A stretch of 64,000 nt of DNA from NCBI RefSeq assembly GCF_028554725.1, contig NC_071668.1, positions 73,835,719 through 73,899,718 on the forward strand. Direction: 5' to 3'. The notes under the pieces are model-generated. The model did no database searches and was not told where the DNA came from. It saw nothing but the letters and a program-made list of their open reading frames with translations. Below, piece by piece: positions 26,001-41,000 of this stretch (positions are counted from its first letter, which is position 1; each line of letters opens with the position of its first letter). This DNA is from Zeugodacus cucurbitae. Taxonomy: Eukaryota > Arthropoda > Insecta > Diptera > Tephritidae. Both the position numbers and the translations under genes were made by a program.

Positions 26001-29000
26001 ACAAGTTATCGTCCAGTTCTATTTATGTATATTTGCTTTGTTGGAAATTGTTGTTGCAATATTAAGTTTATGTTGTGTATATATAGCTCCGTACACAAAC
26101 ATATTTATACATATATATGAATATGCATTTATGTATGTATATTCGCAGCACTTCACGCCAGCTCATGCACGTTACTCATACGCCCTGCTGAACCACTAAA
26201 GTACTCAATATTCGCATTAAATATTATTGTTATATATTTTTAAACACATTATCCCAGCGCACACACACGCATAAAAACGCAAGCAACAATGCACAGATTT
26301 ACCACTCACTATGTGTGCCTGTGTATATAAAGGATTTTATATTTTTTTACAGCCAGCGCCTGCTAGTGGCTCGCATATGAAAACGCAATGAAATGCAGCA
26401 GTCATTCAACATATTTGTACGGCCATTTCCATGCACAGCACGTCATTGCAATTTATAACAAATGTTTGTATGTTAATTTTATTGCACTGAAACGCAGCAA
26501 AGATTTCTCACAGCCACTAAAGATCGCAGTGAAAAAGCTGTGGTGGCAAGGATTGTGAGTAGCCCGTGTAGAGCAGTAGTAGACGTAAAGTAAAAGAAAG
26601 CGTGTAAGACGGCGTTGTTAAAAAATGAGAGGAGCAGTGGTTGGGGTGGTGAGACAGTAAATCGTTTGCTGTGGATAAATGCAGACAGGCTGCCAGACAA
26701 AGGGGCAGTTTGATGGGTGGAATGTGTGTGTCTTTCAACAAGCCATGCCATGCGAAATAGCGCAATAAATGTAGTTAATGCAAAAAAAGGCATAGTAAAA
26801 AGTGAGAAAATCAATGTTTATGGATCTATGCGAAATGTGCGACTGCAGCTGATGTGCACAGAGCGGTGCTGGCGTTATACAGTTATGTACAAACTTACAA
26901 ATGTACTAAAGTAGTTATGAATGCAATTTCATATATGCACATATGAAGCTGTGTGCTGAAGCATAGTGTTATATGAGCCATAACTGCAGTTACTCATATG
27001 TATATAAGCACACATGTATGTATGTATGTATGTGCATATATGCAATTGGCATTCACGCATCTGCAATAATTTCAATTGCTATTATAAATTGCCACATTGG
27101 TGAGAATTTATTACTATGTCACACACATACTTAAGCACATTTGTAGCCCTTTTTTCTTGTATGTGATTGTACTCGGCTTGCTGCAAGCCACATGAATGCA
27201 CAAAGCAAAGGAAATTGTAGTTAGTCATATGCTTTGAAAGAGAAATAGATTTGTCATGAGAATTCTATTTAAAGTCGCATATTTAATTTTATGTCAAAAG
27301 AAAATTAAAATTTCAAAATACTGATATAAAAAGATTAAAATTTGAGTAGATAAAAATTTTAATATTTTCTAATTCAACTAAAATTAATTAAAAAGAAAAT
27401 AATAATAAATAAATTTCAAATTCACATAACTTAAAGCTTTGTGGCATATTTTATAATATTTTATTTGTAAAGTTTAAAAAAATGTGAGTAAAAAATATTT
27501 AAAATTTAATCTTCACATTTAAGAAACTTGATTGCGTCTCAAAGGTGAAAAGCTTACCAAGACACACCTTTGTATGTACAAATGTGTGTATGTTAGCATA
27601 TTTAAGTAGCGTAAAATTAAAGTTGACGTACGAGTGTAAATAAAATCGCACACATATTACAAACTGAAAGCACCAGACGGTGAAAATTTCAATTTTTTTC
27701 AACAACCGAATATATGTACTACATACATACATATATAATTGCATATGTCATTGTCTTAATGCCAGCCGTAAATTTATCATATGAACTGCTTAAAATGTCA
27801 CAGACGTTTAGATATTTTTATATTTGTGCCTGTATATTGCTTGTTATTGGAAAACAACTAAGTTGGGTGCACCGTGTCGTATGAGTAACATTTTCACTAA
27901 GTGCTAATGGTCAAACAATTTGGTGAGATTCAAAGAGAGCGGAAATCAAGCAAATTAAAAATTGTTGTATTCGCACATGGCACACAATTTTTATTATATG
28001 ACAGTTAATATGAAGAAGAAGAATATTATTTTTAATTGATGGTATGTATAACCATAAATTTCATTTAAATCGAAATAAGGAACAACAAAATAGCCTATTT
28101 AATTTAAAAAAGTCATCTAAAATGATCTAACATAACCTAACCTGAATTTCTAGCCATGGCATAAATTCACAGAATGCAAATTATTTATGCAAAACCTCTG
28201 GAAAGAAAGAAACGAGGAAATTATTTGAGGAACGAACATAAAATCTATCAAAAAAATCTAAGGAACCAAAAATAATAATTTAATAATTTAAAAGTAAAAA
28301 CGGTTATGCTTTGAGACAGTTCAATCCACAAAAAAGTAATAAATAAACATTAAAATTAAAATAAAAAAAAAATTAAATTATAACCATCCAACGAGCTTGA
28401 CACTCGAAATATCAAATTAATCTGAGTCATTCACCACTCAGTATCGCTTAGTAGAGTTTAGGGAATATGACCCCAGAGTTCAATACAATAAAAAATCTTG
28501 TCAAGAAGGTGGAATATGGATTTCGAAAGCGGTATGTAGAGATCTTCAACTATTTTTTATAACCGAGGGTGTAGAAAGAAACTCTGATTCATATATCCTC
28601 AATAGGGTTAATATATGCTGCTTACTCTTAGCTTATAAGCTGATTTTTGTACTCAAAATCAACCTTACTGCTTCAAAATTCTCTACTTAGAGTATACTAC
28701 ACGACTACTACTTAATAATATTATACTCAAAAACACTCAAAAAACAATAACTACTCACTTATTCCAGATGATATCGCCACGCAGCAGCGGCATTTCCATA
28801 AGCAAAGCGGACAGCAGCGATGTCTTGCCGCTGCCATTCTTGCCCAACACCATGGTGAGTTTGCCACGCGGCACGGTCACATTGCGCAACGTCAACGTCT
28901 CCGGATATTGCGGATTCCAAGCGAAGCAGGCGTCACGCACCGACACCGCCATATCTTCCGGCAACTTGAGCACCAACGAATCGCGACTCCACGAATCCAT

Positions 29001-32000
29001 ACGCTTATGCGCCAATTGCTGTGCTGGCGTGAGTTGTGCATGCGCCTGCGCTGACGCGCTGCCAGGAAACTTGCGCGGTCGTATTACTACATACGGACTG
29101 TTGCGCAATAAGTCACGTCGCTGTTGACTCAACTTACGACCGGCCGCACTGCTAAGCAAATGCTCTTCACTATTACGACGTGGCGTTAGTAAGTGTCTAT
29201 CGGCCGTTGATGGATCGTTCGTTGTGAGTGGTGTTTGTGGTTCGGAGTGTGCCAATGGTGCGGGGCTCTCCGGTATATGCAGCTTCAGCGCTAGGCGTTC
29301 ATTTAATTTATTTTCACGTTGCACGCGGTATTTGTCGCCAGCGAAACCCAAACCGCTATCACCACTGCCGCTTTCACTTACCGTTAAGTCGTTAATCGAT
29401 TTGCCTTGTACTTCGTAGTAGTCCAGTGAAGCATCACTTTTGCTTAGAATACGCGCCATGTGACGTATGCCCTCGAATTGTTTGTGTATTTCGCGTGCGC
29501 TGAGGAAACGTTCGAGGCGTTCGGTGGACACAACAGCCGATAAAATAATGGGCACCGTAATGGGGAATATAAGTAGTGGCACTGTTAGCTGCTGAAATAG
29601 TGCCAGCGCGGAGAATAAACGGCTGGCGGTGAATTCAGCCTCGTCGCCTTCGAGCGCCACATAAGCAGCCAAAGTGACGTAGCTAATGAGCACGCTGGAG
29701 ATGTGTGTGAGTATGGCTGGCAAAGTGGTAAAATAAAAATTAGAAGAAATAATTAATTTCGAATAATTGTAAAATATGATTCACTTACTCATCAAAGTAA
29801 AGTAGAAAGAATCCCAGCCGAGGTATTTCAACTCCTTTTTGCGCTTCTCATCTATACGATGCACAAATGACTCGGTCCAAACATTAAATTTGATCGCTTT
29901 GATACCCATTAAGACATCGTGTATTATTCTAAGGCGTTGATCGGCACATTCCTATGAAGAGGAGAGTAATATTTAGAAATGTTTAGAGCCGATCTCGAAA
30001 TCTATTGTTTTTTATTTATTAATTGTTAAATTATATACAAGCATATCTGCATTAGAAACCATCTATGCACTGAATCCAGCTACGTCCGAGTTCAAGATGT
30101 GCGGCGACACCTAAAGCCTATACTTTGCATGAACTTAACCCAACCAAACCAAGTACTTTAAGATTAATCCAAATTTTCGAATTCAGATTTTAAAATCCCT
30201 AGGTTTCTTTTATGAGATCTTTAGAAAAGTTCTCGAAAGTTTTCTTGTAATTACTTCTATAATTCCTACCTTATATAATTGGATAACTATAGACTTTTAT
30301 AATGATAAATCCCTGAAAGTTCCGAAAACCGTCAATATATGACTACTGATCTTACAAATCGGCCTCAGAAGTAGCTTCGGCATAAACCTATAAATTTTAC
30401 ATAAAAAATCAGTTCGTCAACCTGGGAGAGTTAAATAGGTATAGGTACAAGTATAGTTACTTTTTTCAATAGCCCTTTTTTGATAGATCACTCCTGAGTC
30501 AGTTCAACCTGTCCTGGCCAACATAATCGGCCTACTGAGCGTACTACTCGCAACACCATCTCCCATATTGAGAACCAATATTCATTATTGGATAATATTC
30601 GACCGATTAGACCACGTCCAGCACGCATTTGGTGTGGTTTGTGTTCCAGTGGAATCAGTGGTCCATATTTTTCCAAAAATTATGCCGGTGAGAACGTATC
30701 CGTCAATGGCGCTTGTTATCACGCCATGATTACCGACTATTTGATGTCTGAAATTGAAGCTCGCGATCTCGGCGACATTTGGTTTTAATAAAACGACGCA
30801 TCACCACTTCCCATACAACGCATCAATCAATGGATTTATGGAGAGAACACTTCGGTGAGCAGATAATGTCACGTTTTGAGTCGGACGAGTCATCGAAAAT
30901 TGGACTCAATCTGAAACGTAGCCGCGGCCAACATTTGAAAAAGATAATCTTTAAAAAATAAATGCCAAAGAATGTTCTCTCAAATATAATAAACATTTCC
31001 CAATTAATTTGAATTTTCTGTTTTTTTTTTAATAAAGTAGGAAACCTCGAAATGGATCATACTTTATATAACACAGACTTTAAAAAAAAATGAACTTAAT
31101 AACTATATTAATCACCTTAGTTCAATTATAATGGTAAATTGGATTAAAAATGTATAATTTTAAAACGAAATTAAGCAAAGGATCCTTAATATTATACATA
31201 CCGCAACTTTATCCGTATTAAATGACATAGCACGTCCGATCAGAAATTGCAGTGGTGTCATAGTCAGTATACAAACAAATGAGCCAATAATAGCGCTTAT
31301 ACCCAATTTCAGATAGAGTAAATACATTACCACACCGATCTGAAAATATATGAAATAATGGGAGATTTCAAGAATAAAATTGTTAAAAAATCTTCTTAGA
31401 AACGGTATTATTGAGAATTTTAATAGTTATAACTCTTCTGCTAAGCAACAGATTTTAAATAATATATATTCTTGATATGATTTAATTTATCTACAATATT
31501 AATAATATAATATAATATAAATCTAGCGAGTTAAATTCGATACAAGAGAGTATACGAGAGTCGCACCGTAAGTGCTGTCAGTCTGTTAGAATATCAAGTG
31601 TACTGTGTTCGATTCGCTACTCTTTAACGCTTAACAATCGTAGACAGCTTATAGCCTTTTCACACAGCCAAATTAATTGATCAATTAAAATTTTAATTGA
31701 GAAACCAGTTTTTGGCCTTCACACTGCCGGCTACTCGGTAATCGATCAGCTGTTACACATTTTAGTTTTTGCATATCATAAGAAGTTGGTACGTTTCATC
31801 AGCTGATTGCTATTTTTATACTCTGAACAGTGTATATTAAGTTTGTCACGAAATTTGTAAATCCCAGAAGGAAGCGTCGGAGGCTCTATAAAGTATATAT
31901 ATATATAAATGATCAGTATGTTGACCTAAGTCGATTTAGCCATGTCCGTCTGTCTGTCTGTATATATACGAACTGGTCCCTCAGTTTTTAAAATATCGTT

Positions 32001-35000
32001 TTGAAATTTTGCAGATGTTATTTTCTCTTCAAGAAGCTGCTCATTTGCCATACAAACTGAACGTTCGGAATCAAGGGCTTGTATGGAAAACTTTCGCATT
32101 TTACTACATATCTTCACGAAATTTGGTGTGAGTCATTGCTCATAGAAATAATTTAATCTCCGAAAAAATTGTTCAGATCGGTTCACTATAGCATATAGCT
32201 GTCATACAAACCGAACGATCGGAATCAATGGCTTTTCGCATTTGACTTGGTATCTTCAAGAAATTTGACATGGATTACTGCTTGAGGTAATAATATAATC
32301 TCCGAAGAAATTGTTCAGATCGGTTAATTATATAACCTTAAACCCTGCTAAAAAGAATTAGTAAAATGTTTTATTTTTTTTTTTACTTACTTTTTCTTAC
32401 GTCTTTAGATTTGCTTAAACACATAGTTACTAAAAGAAAAGCTTCGGTACAGCCGAGGTTAACGTTTTTTCTTGTATTATTTTTTCCAGCAGTGACATCT
32501 ACCGTAGTGTAGTCCGAACAAAAACTAGCAGACAAAGAACGTATATATAACTACAAATACGGTCTTTGTCGCAGAGTTGCATTTCATTTTTAAGTCAATT
32601 AGAAATTAATTCAAAATTAATTTAGAAAAATTATTTTTTATTTTGTGTGGTAAATCGAGGAAAGCCCGGTTAATTGATCAGTTAGATCCTGTGTGAAAAG
32701 ACTGTTAAATCTATCGAATTTACGGTATCATTGAACTTTAACAATCGTTGGGTTTAGTCAGTGCAATTGGTTATAGCTTTAGGTTTATTTTAGTTACCCT
32801 TGACTACACTCTAATAATATAATATTTTCAAATATTTTCTCAAAATTTCTCAAAGCGTATCTAGAAAATTTAGAGAATTTTAATTGCTTTTTAATAAATT
32901 TTGCATTATTAATCAAAAATTTAGTATTCACTATAAATAAAACCACATCATGCACAACCACAATAACAATTTTTGTTTATGAATACGATTCACATTTGTT
33001 TATTTTATTTTATTTAAATTAAATAACATAATCTTTTCTTTACACTTTTGTGTGTCTATTAAACCTTTTTGATGTAAATTTATGCAAACACACACGCACA
33101 CCAACACACCAACACACAATGGCCACAATAAATATTCTATCAATGTCAAAATTTAAAATATTTAACACAACAATTTCCATTTTCATTTTCATTAAACAAA
33201 AATTATTTCCAGCACTGAAATGAGGCAAATATTTGCACACATACACACGGGCTCAACATGTTTGTGTTCCATTCACATATGTGTGTGAGTGTGTGTAATG
33301 TGCTATTGAAATAACGAAAAATTCAAAGTATTGCAGAAGCATTGCACTGCAGTAGTAAAGTTGTTGTTGTGAAAAAAATTCAACTGACGAATTGAATAAA
33401 ATCAAGGGAATTACTCGAGCATTTCAGCATAAACAAATTACGCAGATAACAAATACATATGCCAGTCGATCTGTCTGTCTGTCTGTCTGTATATACACGC
33501 TTGTAATTAAATGGCAAACACAGGAAAGTACACACACACTCACGCGAGCGCACGCTGTCAAATGTAACCAAATAAATCAGGATAAGTTTAAGAAAAAGCA
33601 ATTTACATAGCAATAAAATGAAATAAATTTTAAATTGCAAATTGCAAGTTTAATTCATTGCCGAAAAGAAAATGCAACTGCATTTACATGCGCCAATATT
33701 AGCAAACACACTTACAATTATATCTATATATATAAAGTAATGAATACACCAAAGTGTATGCATACAAACCTTCAGTGGTATGGCCCAGACGTAGTGCGCT
33801 ATCCAGAAGAACGACATCACATTCAGCGCATCCTCCGACATCAGATTGGTTATGGCGCCCACATCGCTTAAGCCTAATGAGAGAATTTCAATTTTTACAC
33901 ATTTAAAATTTATATTTTAACTAAAAGCTAATTGAAATGTGACATTGTCATGCATATTTTTATTAATTTATGCTCTGTAATGGCCACAATTATTAACTTC
34001 AATTAGTTACAAACGCATAAGTGTATGGAATGTGATATGTTCATATATGGAAGTTCACACTCACTCACAATTACTTCTCAAATACACATTTTACAATACT
34101 GAGGTCTATAATTGAAACTTTTGTCAAAATTATGGTTGGCGGGAATCGATTTTTTTTTTTAATTTTTCGCTGAATTGCACATTTAAGGTCTCGGAATATT
34201 TCCCAAACTATGCGAGCGATGAACAACCTGAGATTGACATCGTTACAGTTCTTAGTATATCGCTGGATACCGGCGCGGACGAATTCCGTATTCCTTATAA
34301 GAGTATTAAAAAATATAAAATAAAATTTGTCGTCAGAAGTACATGGCCTGATAGAATAAGACTGGATGAATATTGCTTTGCAATCGCTATCGAAAACTTC
34401 CGTTTCAAACCCAAAACTAATTTCAACACATTCTACTGAAACTGGGTTCAATCTTATACTCCGACCGACATAAGTAAACCTAAATCTGAACTACCAAGAA
34501 CTAATACGCGGCTTCAGACTTAAAGAACTCTTTATTTAAGTAATGAAACAGGGCCTCAACACTGTCAGTCTATCTTTTCATTAAAAATAATATTATATAT
34601 TAAGTCGAGTAAAAATAATCATGTCGATAAAAAATATCATGTAGGGACCGAGAAGGTAATCTGGTAGCGGATGTCCAGAGCACACTGGGATTATGGAGGG
34701 AACACTTCTCCGACCTGCTCAATGGCAGTGAAAGTACAACACCAGGAGATGGCGAACCCGATTCCCCAATCGATGACGATGGAATAGATGTTCCATTACC
34801 CGACCATGAAGAAATTCGAATAGCAATTACCCGCTTGAAGAACAACAAAGCGGCGGGGGCCGATGGATTACCGGCCGAGCTATTCAAATACGGCGGCGAA
34901 GAACTGATAAGGTGCATGCATCAGCTTCTTTGTAGAATATGGTCGGAAGAAAGCATGCCTGACGATTGGAATCTTAGTGTGCTCTGCCCAATCCATAAGA

Positions 35001-38000
35001 AGGGAGACCCCACAATCTGCGCCAACTACCGTGGTATAAGTCTCCTCAATATCGCATATAAGGTTTTGTCGAGCGTATTGTGTGAAAGACTAAAGCCCAC
35101 CGTCAACGAACTGATTGGACCTTATCAATGTGGCTTTAGACCTGGAAAATCCACAATGGACCAGATATTCACCATGCGCCAAATCTTGGAAAAGACCCGA
35201 GAGAGAAGAATCGATACTCACCATCTTTTTATCGATTTTAAAGCTGCCTTCGATAGCACGAAAAGGAGCTGCCTTTATGCCGCGATGTCTGAATTTGGTA
35301 TCCCTGCAAAACTAATACGGCTATGTAAGCTGACGTTGAGCAACACCAAAAGCTCCGTCAGGATCGGGAAGGACCTCTCCGAGCCGTTCGATACCAAACG
35401 AGGCTTCAGACAGGGTGACTCACTATCGTGCGACTTCTTCAATCTATTGCTGGAAAAAATAATACGAGCTGCAGAACTAAATAGAGAGGGTACAATCTTC
35501 TACAAGAGTGTACAGCTCCTGGCGTATGCCGATGATATTGATATCATCGGAAGCAACAACCGCGCCGTTTGTTCTGCGTTTTCCAGACTAGATAAAGAAG
35601 CGAAGCGTATGGGTCTGGTGGTGAATGAGGACAAGACGAAATATCTCCTGTCATCAAACAAACAGTCGGCGCACTCGCGTCTTGGCTCCCACGTCACTGT
35701 TGACAGTCATAACTTTGAAGTTGTAGATAATTTCGTTTATCTGGGAACCAGCATTAACAACACCAACAATGTCAGCCTTGAAATCCAACGCAGAATCACT
35801 CTTGCCAACAGGTGCTACTTTGGACTGAGTAGGCAATTGAAAAGTAAAGTCCTCTCTCGACGAACCAAAATCAAACTCTATAAGTCGCTCATTATTCCCG
35901 TCCTGATGTATGGCGCTGAAGCGTGGACGATGACAACATCCGATGAGACGACTCTTGGGGTTTTCGAGAGAAAGGTTTTGCGCAAGATTTTTGGTCCTCT
36001 AAACATTGGCAACGGCGAATACCGCAGGCGATGGAACGATGAGCTGTACGATTTATACGACGACATTGACATAGTTCAGCGAATAAAAAGACAGCGGCTA
36101 CGCTGGCTAGGTCATGTTGTACGGATGGAAGAAAACACTCCAGCTCTGAAAGTATTCGATGCAGTACCCGCTGGAGGAAGCCGCGGAAGAGGACGACCTC
36201 CACTCCGGTGGAAAGACCAAGTGCAAAGTGACCTGGCTTCACTTGGTGTTTCCAATTGGCGCCAAAAAGCAAAAAGGAGGAATGAGTGGCGCGCTCTGGT
36301 GGATTCGGCTATAATCGCTTAAAGCGGTTCCTACGCCAAATATATATATATATAAAAATAAAATCCAAACAAGTAACGAAGGGCTAAGTTCGGGTGTATC
36401 CGAACATTTTATACTCTCGCAATTTATTTATTTAACTTTATTAATATTATATAATACACAATTTGACCCACATGCCACACTATAAACGTAGTATTTGTGC
36501 AAAGTTCTGCATCGATATCTTTACTAGTACTATATATTGTGAAGTAAAGGATTCAGATCGTCTTCAAAGTTCTGGTATATAGGAAGTAGGCGTGGTTGTG
36601 AAGCGATTTGGCCTATTTTCACAACATACCGTTGGGATGTAAAGAAACTATTACAAACCAAGTTTCATTGAAATCGGTCGAGTAGTTCCTGAGATATGGT
36701 TTTTGACCCATAAGTGGGCGATGCCATGCCCATTTTCCATTTTGTAAAAAAATCTGAGTGCAGCTTCCATCTGCCATTTCTTCTGTGAAATTTAGTGTTT
36801 CTGGCGTTTTTCGTTATTGAGTTAACCGCTTTTTAGTAGTTTTCAACATAACCTTTGTATGGCAGGTGGGCGTGGTTACAATCCGATTTCCTCCATTTTT
36901 GGACTGTATAAGGAAATACATGAGAAAAACGACTCCTGAAAGTTTCGTTGATATACCTTTAGTAGTTTGCGAGATATGTACAAAAAAAATAGTAGGGGGA
37001 GGGGCCACGCCCACTTACCCAAAAAAATTACATCCACATACGCCCCTTCCTAGTGCGATCCTTCATACCAAAATTTATCCATAGCTTTATTTATAGCTTA
37101 GTTATGGCACTTTAAGTTTTTCGGTTTTCGCCATTTTGTGGGCGTGACAGTGGTCCGATTACGCCCATTTTCGAACTTAACCTTCTTATGGTGCCAAGGA
37201 ACACGTGTTCCAAGTTTTTACTCATTTTCTCAATTTTTACTCAAGTTACAGCTTGCACGGACGGACGGACAGACAGACATCCGGATTTGAACTTTTCCCG
37301 TCACCCTGACCATTTTGATATATATAATCTATATATATATATATCTAACTCGTTTAGTTTTAGGACTTACAACCAACCGTTATGTGGACAAAATTATAAT
37401 ACTCTCGTAGCAACTTTGCGAGAATATAAAAAAGTTCTATGTGAATTTCCGTATTTCCATCCGCGAATAGCCGCTGGATCGCAGCCAAATCGATACATTT
37501 CTGAAACGGATAGGTACTAGTGATAAAAAGTGGTTCAGTGAAGTGATAACAATCTTTGCGAATCCTGGTGAGCCGACTCAGATCAGATTAGATTTGCTAT
37601 GTGTTTGGTGAGATTGGGATGAAATCATTTACTCTAAGCTGTTAACCTACCAAACTTCTAATTCGGGCCTCTAGGCCGTTTAAAGGAAGCAATTGCCCAG
37701 AAGCGGCCAGTTTTAACCAAAAGAGACAAGTTGTCATCAGGACAACGTCAGGCCACACACATAGATTATAACTCTCCAGGAGCGCCGAGAGCATGTTTGG
37801 GAGATTCATATGCAACCACCTTATAGTACGGACCTTATTATCTGAGAGTCTTCTTGTTTTAAACCACCTTCTACTGCGAGTTTTTTTTTATTTTCAAACA
37901 TTTTTGTATTTTTTTTCTTTTCTACTTTTCTTATTCTATTGTAAAATATTACCAGAATTCCAAGCCTACATTTTTCGTAGATAATTTCATTATGCGTGCA

Positions 38001-41000
38001 ATTTTTCAAACCTACTACTACTTCTCACACAACTTACCGCTAGCATCCGTTGCTTTCGCACCATTACCCTGCGCATTGCCTGCAGCGACATCAGCTTTGC
38101 CACCTGCTTTACCTTCCTCCGCTGCAGCCGCCGCCGCAGCAGTATTATCAACTCCATTAGCTTGCGTTTTCAAATGTTTTCCTTTTGTGACAGCAGCATC
38201 TCCAACACTCGCTTCATTCTGCCCAACACCGCCGTTGGCAGCTGACGACGACTGTCCAACACTCGAATTGAGCAGTAATGTTTTGCGATAGATTAAGCCC
38301 TGCAGCGAGGTCTTTATACGTATGCCTGTCATGTTGAGTACATGTGTCGAGGCTTGTGAGAATGCGCCCTGCGCCAAAGCGGCCAACAACACCAGCCAGG
38401 CGATTGCCCAACCGTTCGACACTAAATCTAACCAATTCGGATAGTAAATTTGCACTTCAGCGTCATTGTAATCGATGCCGGCATTCAACATTTGATTGTT
38501 ATCATTTGTGGTGGAGGTGATGGTGCTGGTAGTGTTGATGAGACTGCTGAGGCCAATACTCAGCGCCTGACTGGGCGCAGTTAGCATTGCGGCCGTCGTT
38601 GACGGGCCGTTGATGTGCTGCATGTTGTAATTGTTGTTGCTGATACTATTACTACTACTACTCTGGCTATATGTATTTGTGGTGGTTAAAGCTGCCGCCA
38701 AGGCATTTGAGATCCAATTTGTTGCTGCCGCTTGCAGTCTAATACGACTACTGTCATGGAAATTGCCAAATCTGCTGCTACTACTACTACTATTACTATT
38801 GTTGTATCTGTGGTCACTGTAGAGATTTTGAATTCCCTCTGGCGTAATTGATCTATTTCTAACAATTTCACTACTATCATAGTTGTGGTTACCCACAACG
38901 TCCGCCCTCACCGTTCGTGTTGCGTATGAATTGTCATTGATAGTGCCATTCATATTATTGCTGCTGTTGTTGTTATTAAATTGCAATGCGTAAGTCGTGC
39001 TGTACATGCTTTCGATATATTGCACAATTTGCTGTATGGCAAGTGGGCCAATCAAGGCGCATAAATCACCGCAGAGCTTTAACAGACCGCCCAATGTAAA
39101 CATGCGCCAGCTGCTGCGCAAGTAGCAGAGCCACAGTGATGGCGGACGATCGCCATTTTTCTGCGAATCGAGTGAGTAGTGTGATAAAAATAATTAAATA
39201 ATTAATTTTTTATGAATTTTAAATAATAAAATAAAAATAAAATAAAATAAAATCAAATGAAATAAAATAAAATAAAATAAAATAAAATAAAATAAAATAA
39301 AATAAAATAAAATATAATATAATATAATATAATATAATAATAAAATAAAATAAAATAAAATAAAATAAAATAAAATAAAACAAAATAAAATAAAATAAAA
39401 TAAAATAAAACAAAATAAAATAAAATAAAATAAAATAAAATAAAATAAAATAAAATAAAATAAAATAAAATAAAATAAAATAAAATAAAATAAAATAAAA
39501 TAAATTAAATTAAATTAAATTAAATTAAATTAAATTAAATTAAATTAAATTAAAATTAAATTAAATTAAATTAAAGTAAATTAAATTAAATTAAATTAAA
39601 TTAAATTAAATTAAATTAAATTAAATTAAAATTAAATTAAATTAAATAATAATAATTCACTAACCACCTTTGCCGTTTTGTAAATCAGTAAAAATTGATC
39701 GTAATGCGCACGTGCGCTATCCTCCAAACGCATCTGACCCAAATCTTCAACTTCCAAAGGTTCTTTGTAGCCAAACCATAACAAAGGTGTTAGCCACCAA
39801 AAACAAGCTTTAGAATAAAATGTTGCCAATGTATGCTTGTAGCCGATCTTTTCATAGTCCTCTAAATAATCGGGGCGAAAACGCTGAAACATTTAATTTA
39901 TAAACAATGTTCAACAATTTTTTGTTGTAAATTTGCAATATCCTTTCATGCAATTTTTGTTTACCTCTTTATAGATAGTAAAGCCATCAATTGCCGCCAT
40001 ACCGAGCAGTGATAAAGCGGATAAGGTCTCAAGACAAGCCTCCATTTCATAGATATTTTGAAAATATGAGATCTCGGCAAGCTCATAAATGCGCACGAAG
40101 GCTATAAATAACTCAGTAAGGCTGGTAAAGTAGAGATAGTCTGTAAGTAATGAGGTTTTTATGTTACAAACAACAACAAATAATAGTAAATAAAAATACG
40201 ATAGTCGCAAAAATTTTTTGTAATATATAGCTAGCTTAATCTCCTACTACTTATCTTATCTCGCTTTATATAATATATATATTTACTCACTTGTTGATTT
40301 CTTCACCTCCACCACGCGATGATACCACATTAGTATTAAGGTGAGACATAACGCTGCCAAAGCATTCCACAACAAATCACTGCTAATTATTAAATAAGTA
40401 CTCTCCGCCGTTATGTTATTATCATCTGTGCCTTGTTGTTGTAATTTATCTGTAGATAATGGCAATAAAGCACGTGCGAGTTCTATTGTATTTAATGAAA
40501 ATAACAGTAAAGCTGTGGCAGCGCGCAAATTGTGATATAACAATAATGTGTGATGTAGTCTAGAAGAAAAAGAAAGAAAATTGTTATCGATATAGATCCA
40601 AAAATCTTTTATATAAGAAAGAGTATGATATATGTTCTGAACCTACGCCTCAACATCAATAATATGAGTTCTCACAACAGTCGGGTCTACTTAACGGAGA
40701 TAGATCGGACGGATTCAAATTTCCGTCAAAGCAAAAAACATTCGTTAGAATTACTCAAAATTATTTGGAAAATGTTTTCTGTCACTACAACAACAACAGC
40801 TTTTCGTAAAAAAGCAGGCGGATACAGAGTTTACTCAAAAAAGCATCAAAAGTCAAAAATAACCGACAAGTACCATCTGTTCCAAAATTTTTTTTGATGA
40901 CTTGATTGCTTCTCGTGAATATATAAACCCCAAAATAACTAACCAGTCAATCCGATTTGAGAAACTAACGGTTAAGTACGCATCTGAAGTGATATTAAAA

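Noticed and set aside
39219..39413. Long frame rich in F, I, L and Y
   Set aside because: Product of the AAAAT pentanucleotide array; not coding.
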